Below are positions 1 through 4,930 of a DNA stretch of 5,183 bases, one piece after another. Position numbers and translations under genes: made by a program. The notes beneath the pieces are model-generated. The model was not told where the DNA came from. It saw only the letters and a list, made by a program, of their open reading frames with translations, and ran no database searches. Every line of letters starts with the position of its first letter. Positions within the stretch are counted from its first letter, which is position 1. Source of the DNA: Candidatus Aerophobota bacterium (GTDB lineage Bacteria > Aerophobota > Aerophobia > Aerophobales > B3-G15); contig JAUWJJ010000108.1 of the NCBI GenBank assembly GCA_030607765.1, positions 1 to 5,183 of the forward strand. Direction: 5' to 3'.

Positions 1-4
1 CAAA

Positions 5-14
5 TCACCTCCTT
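5..14 (-). promoter_or_regulatory. Strong Shine-Dalgarno sequence for a gene starting at or beyond the left edge
   Basis: On the minus strand this reads AAGGAGGTGA, close to a perfect match to the anti-Shine-Dalgarno sequence. It lies about 90 bases past the end of the secreted-protein gene, in a purine-rich stretch. Possible starts are a TTG at 3-1 or a codon just outside the window. An ATG at 17-15 is also in the area but would put this motif inside the gene. The motif implies a further minus-strand gene, perhaps cotranscribed with the secreted protein because no terminator hairpin is visible between them. The product cannot be known from here. Confidence 0.5.
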
Positions 15-105
15 CATAGATCCTGCCTTTCTTTAATCTCCTTCTCACCTCCCTTTACCTTTCTCTTTGGTTTTCCCTTAAATCTATGTAAACTAACAAT
101 ATAAA

Positions 106-1149
106 TCATTTCGGCTCAAGAGTGTATATAAGGGTAATCCAGTAGCTTTGCTCATCAGCAGGAGAGGTGCTCCAGTTGACATTAATTTTGTAGTCCACAG
201 CCAATTTGGCATACTCTCCCGGACCTCCCTCAGAAACATTGCTGGGCGAGGACCCATCAGCGTTAAAATCAACCCAGGTGCTTGGCCCTGAAGGAGCAGG
301 ACTCATCTCTTCATCTGCACTCACTAAATGAGGCCTCCAGTAGATAATGGTTACCGCAAGATCAGAGGTCGCTGCTTCTTTCCAGAAAAAGACATCCTCT
401 CCTGAGGTAGCCCCCGAAGCTGAAACGGTTACCTTCCAGTTCTGGTTACTCTTAATCACCAGGGAGGTAGCTGCATAATCCAGGAGATATCCTCTATCAA
501 GATCTGCGGCTGTGGCATCGGGTAGAATTATATCTACACCTCCCCCTGTTAATATCTGAAAGGAATCAATGGTTAAAGAAATGCTGTTTTTACCACTTGC
601 AGCTGGGCTAGCGTTAGTGAAAAGCTCATAGGTTAAAGTTACATTGTAACTACTGGCTGGAATCTGCCAGTCAGTAGCAATCCTGTAGTCAAGGCCAATT
701 ACTGCATCGGTTACTGCCGCCGTCCCCGAGGCTATAGCATGGGTAGTACCACCACTCTCTAAAAATGCCTCCCAGTCACTGGGACTACTGCTGTGGGAAC
801 TGGTGGTTCCTTGTGTATCTCCCCCATCTATAATAAAGCTTCGCCAGGCAAGATCTGATACAGGCATCTGGGTTTTCCCTCCCAGATCATCGTAAAAATA
901 AACCACATTATCTTCACCTGCGTTATCTTCAGGATAAGCTCTCAGTTTAACTGACCAGGCAGTATCGGCGTCCACCAGTATGCTAACTACGGCTCTTCTT
1001 ACACTGTAGCCATCGTTAAGCTCAGCCACAGTGGGGTCCACCCAGAGAATATCTCCGCTAACATCCAGATTAGTAGCCGCCCAAACCTTATCTATCCCTA
1101 TCAAAACTAAGCCCAAGAACAAAGTAAAAATAAGATATTTTTTTAGCAT
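106..1149 (-). CDS. Secreted protein of unknown function with two tandem copies of one domain
   Basis: The protein has 347 residues. Residues 1-24 form a Sec signal peptide: MLKK, then a hydrophobic core, then VWA, with probable cleavage after A24 or A25. The rest is two diverged copies of one domain, about residues 28-176 and 203-345. Matched segments in order are P-x-x-A-x-L-x-x-GY (39-49 and 210-221), W-x-V (65 and 238), GED (78 and 250), SDLA (98 and 262), PS-[DT]-W-x-x-F (123 and 289), [LV]-DY-[RK]-I (153 and 318) and PA-x-x-x-Y-x-x-TL-x-Y-x-L (164 and 330). The alternating, Ser/Thr-rich and aromatic pattern suggests beta-sandwich folds. There is no lipobox, C-terminal membrane segment or LPXTG motif, so it is probably exported and released or periplasmic. 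The ATG at 1149 fits the signal peptide and has AAGG about 9 bases upstream. The family was not recognised; a surface, adhesin-like or carbohydrate-binding role is only a guess. It looks more GC-rich than the genes to its right. Confidence 0.85.
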   Translation of the reverse strand: MLKKYLIFTLFLGLVLIGIDKVWAATNLDVSGDILWVDPTVAELNDGYSVRRAVVSILVDADTAWSVKLRAYPEDNAGEDNVVYFYDDLGGKTQMPVSDLAWRSFIIDGGDTQGTTSSHSSSPSDWEAFLESGGTTHAIASGTAAVTDAVIGLDYRIATDWQIPASSYNVTLTYELFTNASPAASGKNSISLTIDSFQILTGGGVDIILPDATAADLDRGYLLDYAATSLVIKSNQNWKVTVSASGATSGEDVFFWKEAATSDLAVTIIYWRPHLVSADEEMSPAPSGPSTWVDFNADGSSPSNVSEGGPGEYAKLAVDYKINVNWSTSPADEQSYWITLIYTLEPK

Positions 1150-1239
1150 TTAACTTGCCTTAAAAGAAACTTTCGCAATCTTACTCACTCTTTGTAAGTG
1201 CACTTTATCACAGATGTCCTATCTTTATAATTTTATTTA

Positions 1240-1359
1240 CCACTTTATCGCTATAAAATGCTCTCCACACTCTTTACAGATATTGGTCTCTGCCTTAATG
1301 ATTATCCTAATCCTCTGGTATTTAATTTTACTTTTACGATTTTCCTTTGAACCTTTCCT
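1240..1359 (-). pseudogene. Possible remnant encoding a short CxxC (zinc-ribbon-like) peptide
   Basis: Just after the HD-GYP stop the same frame reads ATG, TGA and then stays open for 40 codons to a TAA at 1239-1237. The translation is basic at first (RKGSKENRKSK) and ends with NICKECGEHFIAIKW, whose C-x-x-C-G motif is like one knuckle of a zinc ribbon. There is no ATG, GTG or TTG in this frame after the second TGA, so it could not be translated alone. It could be a decayed gene tail or chance. It lies in the 216-base gap between the HD-GYP gene and the secreted-protein gene, where I saw no convincing promoter or terminator. Confidence 0.2.
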
Positions 1360-1365
1360 TCACAT

Positions 1366-2061
1366 TCACATCTCATTTTTCCTAAGCCTCTTTTGCTCTT
1401 TGTTCAACGAAAGTTTCAATAAAAACCCATCTTTTCGAATGATTTGCCTTTTTGATATTATGTAAAAGCTTGACTTGTATGATTCTCCGTCTCCAGCTAA
1501 TATTTCCATAAATATTCTTACTATCTCTGGGTCAAATTGGATACTGGCATATCTTTTAAGCTCAGCTATTACCTCTTCTTTAGAAAAAGCCCTACGATAA
1601 GGTCGATCTGAACTCATAGCTTGATAGGCATCCGCTACACTGATAATTCTTGAGGCTAAGGGAATTCCCTCTCCCGCTAATCCATCAGGATAACCTTTTC
1701 CATTATACCATTCCTGGTGATGTCTTATTATCCTGCTAACTTCTTTTAACCCATCAATATTTAAAAGTAGATCTGCTCCTAAGCCTGGATGTTTTTTCAC
1801 TTCAGCATATTCCTCTTTGTTTAACTTGCCTGGTTTGTTTAGTATTTGGCCGGGAATACCGATCTTACCAAGGTCATGGAGCCTTGCCGCAAGCTTAATT
1901 TCCTTCTGTTCCTTCTCAGGTAGGCCTAAATTTTGGGCAATAATTTCAGACCACATACTAACCTCTTCTGAATGACCTTCCGTATAAGGGTCCTTCATTT
2001 CAATTAACTTGATTAAAACGCTAATGATTACCAGAAAATCGCTTTTTGATTGATGGCTCAA
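1366..2061 (-). CDS. Stand-alone HD-GYP domain protein, predicted cyclic-di-GMP phosphodiesterase
   Basis: The 231-residue protein is almost entirely one HD-GYP domain, about residues 8-188, a family that hydrolyses cyclic di-GMP with a bi- or trinuclear metal centre. Signature residues are present: KDPYTEGHS (H30), H62-D63 with LGKIGIP (K66), KHP (H91), the HH pair (H114-H115), GKGYPDG (GYP at 123-125) and VADAY (D144). It should therefore be catalytically competent. No receiver, PAS, GAF or membrane segment precedes the domain, so the enzyme is probably cytosolic and takes any signal from partners. The start is TTG, since an in-frame TGA lies four codons upstream, with GAGGGAG 4-7 bases before it. 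The start overlaps the end of a small frame (2191-2021), suggesting translational coupling. About 40 basic C-terminal residues lie outside the domain. Substrate specificity within HD-GYP proteins is inferred. Confidence 0.93.
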   Translation of the reverse strand: MSHQSKSDFLVIISVLIKLIEMKDPYTEGHSEEVSMWSEIIAQNLGLPEKEQKEIKLAARLHDLGKIGIPGQILNKPGKLNKEEYAEVKKHPGLGADLLLNIDGLKEVSRIIRHHQEWYNGKGYPDGLAGEGIPLASRIISVADAYQAMSSDRPYRRAFSKEEVIAELKRYASIQFDPEIVRIFMEILAGDGESYKSSFYIISKRQIIRKDGFLLKLSLNKEQKRLRKNEM

Positions 2062-2191
2062 TCTTCTCCCTCAGGGCTCTCCCCATCCTCTCTCTAAAAA
2101 TCAGCGTGTCTTCAAATATAGTATTTAAAACTAACATTTTTTCTAAGCCTCTTTTATCCTTTTCCCTTAACAGCTTTATCTTCTCTTTCAA
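2021..2191 (-). CDS. Small overlapping open frame between the RHH gene and the HD-GYP gene
   Basis: This frame runs from a TTG at 2191, preceded by GGAAGA five bases upstream, to a TAG at 2023-2021, giving 56 residues. An alternative ATG at 2137 gives 38 residues and starts after the RHH stop. The translation is charged and helical (LKEKIKLLREKDKRG, later RERMGRALREKIEPSIKK), with no recognised domain. It overlaps the 3' end of the RHH gene by 38 bases and the HD-GYP start by 41, so it links the two genes in one chain. It may be a true small protein, a leader that couples translation into the HD-GYP gene, or the frameshifted N-terminal end of the HD-GYP protein. Coding status is uncertain because both overlaps lie in purine-rich DNA. 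Confidence 0.33.
   Translation of the reverse strand: MKEKIKLLREKDKRGLEKMLVLNTIFEDTLIFRERMGRALREKIEPSIKKRFSGNH
2066..2072 (-). promoter_or_regulatory. Ribosome binding site supporting the TTG start of the HD-GYP gene
   Basis: The minus strand reads GAGGGAG, then AAGA, then TTG. The GAGG core is 7 bases from the TTG and the GGGAG core is 4. With the in-frame TGA just upstream at 2073-2071, this fixes the TTG as the most likely HD-GYP start. Confidence 0.55.
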
Positions 2192-2312
2192 AGTATTCTT
2201 CCAATATAGAGAGTATCACAGCACTTTTGCTTTTTCTCTCTTTTCTTGCCTTCTGTTTAAACTTGTCAATCAAGTGTTTATCTTTTTTAGTATAGTAAAA
2301 GCTAATTTGCAT
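2154..2312 (-). CDS. Small ribbon-helix-helix (CopG/Arc-like) DNA-binding protein
   Basis: This 52-residue frame runs from an ATG at 2312 to a TAA at 2156-2154. Its layout matches the ribbon-helix-helix fold: a short N-terminal beta strand (MQISFYYTKKD, 1-11), helix A (about 12-26, HLIDKFKQKARKER), a turn (KSKS, 27-30) and helix B (31-44, AVILSILEEYFERE), then a basic tail. The family acts as dimers whose paired strands enter the DNA major groove; many are autorepressors or antitoxins. The gene lies about 45 bases downstream of a good sigma70-type promoter with an inverted repeat at its -35 box, and 92 bases upstream of the HD-GYP start, so it probably leads that operon. The Shine-Dalgarno sequence is poor (A-rich leader), so translation may be weak. 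Assignment rests on the residue pattern alone; no database comparison was possible. Confidence 0.62.
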   Translation of the reverse strand: MQISFYYTKKDKHLIDKFKQKARKERKSKSAVILSILEEYFEREDKAVKGKG

Positions 2313-2359
2313 TTTTTTATCAATATAGTAATTGTTTTAATCTTATTTCAAGATTTTCA

Positions 2360-2392
2360 ATTATATCATAATACAAATAATTTTTTTGTCAA
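2360..2392 (-). promoter_or_regulatory. Sigma70-type promoter for the RHH / HD-GYP cluster
   Basis: On the minus strand a perfect -35 box TTGACA (2392-2387) is followed after 16 bases by TATGAT (2370-2365). A perfect TATAAT (2365-2360) overlaps it but sits at a 21-base spacing, so TATGAT is the more likely -10. The spacer is AT-rich. Transcription would start near 2357, about 45 bases before the RHH ATG. This is the clearest promoter in the window. Confidence 0.65.
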
Positions 2393-2599
2393 GGGGGTCA
2401 TGATTTTTTTTCTGACCCTCTGGGGTATCTTGCTTATTTTTACTATTCTGTTAAAATATTTTATGATCGGACTGGTGATATAGTAATTGCCAAAATAGAT
2501 TTTGCTATAGCTCAGGATGGCACCGCTCCTCTTGCTATTGATGTTTTTAGAGATGGAAAAGCTAAAATTGACAGAGCTATTCTTTTTTGCTATTATTAA
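2381..2599 (+). pseudogene. Startless coding-like fragment, probable gene remnant
   Basis: One plus-strand frame stays open for 72 codons to a TAA at 2597-2599. Its second half reads like a real protein: YYSVKIFYDRTGDIVIAKID, then FAIAQDGTAPLAIDVF, then RDGKAKIDRAILFCYY. The alternation of hydrophobic and polar residues suggests beta strands, and codon choice looks like that of neighbouring genes. No ATG, GTG or TTG exists in this frame, and the first third is a T-rich low-complexity run overlapping the divergent promoter. I read it as the 3' end of a gene whose 5' end was lost. The family was not recognised. It could also be a chance open frame. Confidence 0.4.
2392..2421. promoter_or_regulatory. 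Inverted repeat abutting the -35 box, candidate operator
   Basis: The arms AGGGGGTCA (2392-2400) and TGACCCTCT (2413-2421) are complementary over 9 bp with one G-T pair, separated by 12 T-rich bases; the core GGGTCA/TGACCC is perfect. It touches the -35 hexamer of the minus-strand promoter on its upstream side. That is where an activator, or a repressor blocking polymerase, could bind as a dimer. The RHH protein encoded just downstream is the obvious candidate ligand, but this is inference. It could instead be part of the remnant sequence at 2381-2599. Confidence 0.35.
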
Positions 2600-2643
2600 A
2601 GTATAAGAGTTTAAGAAATGACAGTATCTATTTAGCTGGGTAG

Positions 2644-2661
2644 GGGAGGCTTCAGCCTCCC
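2644..2661. repeat. REP-like perfect hairpin
   Basis: GGGAGGC and GCCTCCC pair perfectly over 7 bp around a TTCA tetraloop, GC-rich in an AT-rich gap. The following bases are AATTGCTTTT, so there is no clean T-tract for an intrinsic terminator. Short G-rich hairpins of this kind are often dispersed intergenic repeats in bacterial genomes. It could still mark the transcript end after the remnant at 2381-2599. Confidence 0.5.
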
Positions 2662-2691
2662 AATTGCTTTTAACTCTTGGCCTGCAAAGGC

Positions 2692-2806
2692 GACTATCTT
2701 GACTGATTTTGAACTATCTTGATTACCAGACTTTGAATTTAAGGTTTTTGACTATTGACTACCAGACTATCTTGACTACAGGACTACCAGACTATCTTAA
2801 CTACAT
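2692..2806. repeat. Degenerate GACTA-rich tract ending in two 25-bp tandem units
   Basis: The words GACTATCTT, TTGACTA and ACCAGACT recur through the stretch. At its right end two 25-bp units, 2757-2781 and 2782-2806, match at 23 of 25 positions, each beginning GACTACCAGACTATCTT. Further left are broken copies (2692-2704, 2711-2732). The tract ends 14 bases before the manC-like ATG, so it forms the upstream leader or promoter region of that operon. It contains TTGACT words resembling -35 boxes, but no paired -10 at good spacing was found. Heptamer-like short repeats of this kind usually arise by slippage. Confidence 0.7.
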
Positions 2807-2808
2807 TC

Positions 2809-2813
2809 AGGTG
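2809..2813 (+). promoter_or_regulatory. Ribosome binding site of the mannose-1-phosphate guanylyltransferase gene
   Basis: AGGTG lies 7 bases before the ATG at 2821, with an A-rich spacer. It supports that start and sits directly after the tandem repeats. Confidence 0.55.
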
Positions 2814-2820
2814 TAAAAAA

Positions 2821-3900
2821 ATGTATATTGCTTTAATTATGGCCGGAGGATTCGGTAAAAGACTATGGCCAGAAAGTACACTGAATAATCCCAAACAGTT
2901 TTTATTTTTTCAAAATAAGGAAAGTTTCCTTCAGGCGACTTACAGGAGAGCTTCCAATATTTTTGGTTCAGAGAATACCTATTTGGTTACCCGAGAGGAA
3001 TTGAAAAAAGGTATTTTTTCCCAATTGCCTGATTTTTATCCTCCTCATATTATTGCTGAACCGGAGGGGAAAGATACTGCTCCCTGCATTGGTTTTGCTG
3101 CTACCTGGATAAAGAAAAAAAGAGGGGATCTCCCTATACTTGTTCTACCTTCCGATCATTTAATTAACGATGAGAAAAAATTTAAGGGGGTGGTAGAGGC
3201 AGCTGCCAAACAGGCAGAAAAAGACTTTCTTGTTACTATCGGGATTAAACCAACCAGGCCGGAAACCGGCTATGGGTACTTACAAATGGGAGAGAAAATA
3301 GAAGAGATGGATGGAATTCCCCTCCTTAAATTAGAAAGATTCACCGAAAAACCTTCCCAGAAAAAAGCCAAAGAATTCTTTGAGGGAGGGAACTTTCTCT
3401 GGAACGCGGGAATATTTGCCTGGAAACCCAGTGTTATTTTAAAGGAGATAGATAAGTATCTTCCCGATTTATCTCAGGGACTAAAGAAAATTGAAGCTGC
3501 ATTAGGAACTGGTAGAGAGCAAAGAGTAATAGAAAAGGTTTATCAGCTTTTACCTAAAATATCCATTGATTATGGAGTAATGGAGAAAACCGATAAAGCT
3601 GTAGTTATCCCGGGAGATTTTCCCTGGGATGATGTAGGTGATTGGAAAGCTCTGGAAAGAGTGTTTCCAAAAGATGAGATGGGGAATATTATTAAAGGAT
3701 TGGTTAAAGAAAGAGAAACCAGTAACTGCATTTTGATAAATAGGGAAGATAAAATGCTGGAGGTGATTGGGATTTCTAATTTGATTGTTATAAACTCAAG
3801 AGGGGGGACCTTAGTGTTAAGTAAGGAATCGGCTGGAAGGGTAAAGGATCTGGTGGATGAACTCCTAAAAAATCCAGAATTAAGGAGATATGCAGAGTAA
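2821..3900 (+). CDS. manC: Mannose-1-phosphate guanylyltransferase, single-domain form
   Basis: The enzyme makes GDP-mannose from mannose-1-phosphate and GTP in the cytosol, supplying sugar for polysaccharides and glycoconjugates. At 359 residues it is the single-domain form; the long bifunctional type carries a C-terminal phosphomannose isomerase cupin absent here. Motifs in order are MAGGFGKRLWP (7-17, nucleotide binding), NPKQF (23-27), LPSDHLI (109-115, metal Asp at 112), ETGYGYL (148-154), FTEKP (174-178), WNAGIF (194-199), SIDYGVMEK (248-256) and PWDDVGDW (268-275). Around residues 18-20 the usual PLSR reads PEST, losing a normally conserved Arg. The start has a Shine-Dalgarno sequence, and residues 1-17 match the family N-terminus. 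The gene overlaps the following peptidase start, so they are probably cotranscribed, although their functions are not obviously linked. A related sugar-1-phosphate nucleotidyltransferase activity cannot be excluded. Confidence 0.93.
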   Translation: MYIALIMAGGFGKRLWPESTLNNPKQFLFFQNKESFLQATYRRASNIFGSENTYLVTREELKKGIFSQLPDFYPPHIIAEPEGKDTAPCIGFAATWIKKKRGDLPILVLPSDHLINDEKKFKGVVEAAAKQAEKDFLVTIGIKPTRPETGYGYLQMGEKIEEMDGIPLLKLERFTEKPSQKKAKEFFEGGNFLWNAGIFAWKPSVILKEIDKYLPDLSQGLKKIEAALGTGREQRVIEKVYQLLPKISIDYGVMEKTDKAVVIPGDFPWDDVGDWKALERVFPKDEMGNIIKGLVKERETSNCILINREDKMLEVIGISNLIVINSRGGTLVLSKESAGRVKDLVDELLKNPELRRYAE

Positions 3901-4930
3901 AGTGAATAGATTGAACAAACTTTTAGTTAAGATAGGGGAAGAAAATCTAAATGCTTTTTTGGTCACCGAGCCTTACAACATTTTTTACCTTATTGATTGT
4001 TGGATACAAGGAGCTCTTTTTTTAACTCCTTCTAAGAAGTTTCTTATCACCAGTCCCCTTTACGGGGAAGAGGTAAAATCAAAAGAGAAGGAGTGGGAAA
4101 TAGCAATTTATCCCCACACCTTTGAGGAAGCTTTAAAAGCACTAAAAAGAAAAACCAAATCTAAAAGATGTGGTTTTGAGTCCTCTCATCTTTCCTATCA
4201 TCAGTATCAAAAACTTAAGGACAACTGGGAGGGAGAATTGGTTGCCTATCCTCGCTTAATAGAGAAGATCAGAGCTGTTAAAGATAAAGGGGAGATAAAT
4301 CTCATTAAAGATGCCTGGCGAGTAACCAAGTCCGCTATAGATTTTATTAAAGGTGAGCTTCGGGTAGGAGTAACAGAAAAACAAATCTTTAACAAAGCTA
4401 TAAACTATATAGGAGAAAAATCTGATGGAATTTCCTTTCCCCCTATAGTTCTCTTTGGTGGAAGAACTTCTTTTCCTCATGGAGGACCCACTGCAAGAGA
4501 ACTAAAGAAAAATGAGCTGGTTCTTTTAGATTTAGGAGCAAAAGTTAAAAGTTACTGTGCTGATTTAACTACAACTTTTTTCTTTGGGAATGTTCCTGAT
4601 AGGTGGTTTAAGATTAAGAAATTAGTTAGTGATGCTCAAAAGGAAGGAATAGGCAGAATAAAACCAGGTATTAAATGCTCTCAGATCAATGAGAGTGTTA
4701 AGAAAGTAATAGAAGGGGGAGGATACCCTGGGGCCTTTTTGCATGGAACCGGTCATGGAGTGGGTTTACAGGTTCACGAAGAGCCTTTTCTTACATCTAA
4801 CTCAGAAGCAATTTTAAAAGAAGGAATGGTGATTACCATAGAGCCCGGTATATATCTTCCTAAAAAAGGAGGAGTAAGATTGGAGGAAATGTTTCTGGTA
4901 ACTAAAGAAGGAGGAAGGAGTTTTCAATGA
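3890..4930 (+). CDS. M24 family metallopeptidase, Xaa-Pro aminopeptidase type
   Basis: A pita-bread-fold dimetal peptidase expected to remove an N-terminal residue before proline in the cytosol. Residues 1-125 are the creatinase-like N-terminal domain (RLNKLLVKIGEENLNAFLVT, YNIFYL). Residues 135-340 are the catalytic domain. All five metal ligands are visible: D214 (LLDLG), D225 (CADLTTTF), H289 (HGTGHGVGL), E318 (ITIEPGIY) and E332 (GGVRLEE). H197 (FPHGGP) and H296 are also in place. The ATG at 3890 overlaps the preceding gene by 11 bases, but AAGGAG ends only 2 bases before it. A GTG at 3902, giving MNRLNKLL, is a natural family N-terminus and may be the true start. The C-terminus ends at VTKEGGRSFQ, roughly ten residues shorter than typical relatives. 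Its stop overlaps the efp start as ATGA, implying coupled translation. Dipeptidase (PepQ-like) specificity is possible. Confidence 0.92.
   Translation: MQSKVNRLNKLLVKIGEENLNAFLVTEPYNIFYLIDCWIQGALFLTPSKKFLITSPLYGEEVKSKEKEWEIAIYPHTFEEALKALKRKTKSKRCGFESSHLSYHQYQKLKDNWEGELVAYPRLIEKIRAVKDKGEINLIKDAWRVTKSAIDFIKGELRVGVTEKQIFNKAINYIGEKSDGISFPPIVLFGGRTSFPHGGPTARELKKNELVLLDLGAKVKSYCADLTTTFFFGNVPDRWFKIKKLVSDAQKEGIGRIKPGIKCSQINESVKKVIEGGGYPGAFLHGTGHGVGLQVHEEPFLTSNSEAILKEGMVITIEPGIYLPKKGGVRLEEMFLVTKEGGRSFQ
4915..4920 (+). promoter_or_regulatory. Ribosome binding site of efp
   Basis: AAGGAG sits 6 bases before the ATG at 4927, inside the last codons of the peptidase gene. Spacing is near ideal, so efp can be initiated independently as well as by coupling through the ATGA overlap. 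Confidence 0.7.

Noticed and set aside
1180..1200. Terminator hairpin after the HD-GYP gene (CTTAC and GTAAG)
   Set aside because: The stem is only 5 bp with a 9-base loop and lacks a T-tract, so it is not better than chance.
1366..1368. UGA recoding or readthrough extending the HD-GYP protein
   Set aside because: Two in-frame TGA codons follow within three codons, and the secreted-protein and peptidase genes also end at TGA at sensible positions, so TGA behaves as a normal stop.
1214..1465. Plus-strand open frame of 83 codons, very hydrophobic
   Set aside because: It lies opposite the HD-GYP C-terminus and the gap after it. Its Phe/Leu/Ile-rich translation is what antisense of A-rich coding DNA gives, and no ribosome binding site is evident.
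2046..2483. Plus-strand open frame of 145 codons resembling a membrane protein
   Set aside because: It is the antisense of the RHH gene, the small frame and their promoter. The hydrophobic runs come from poly-T. It starts at TTG with no convincing ribosome binding site, and the opposite strand carries better coding signals.
2692..2806. CRISPR array
   Set aside because: The units are tandem with no unique spacers, only two near-complete copies exist, and no cas genes are present.
4256..4480. Minus-strand open frame of 74 codons
   Set aside because: It lies wholly within the well-supported M24 peptidase gene on the other strand and has no domain of its own.
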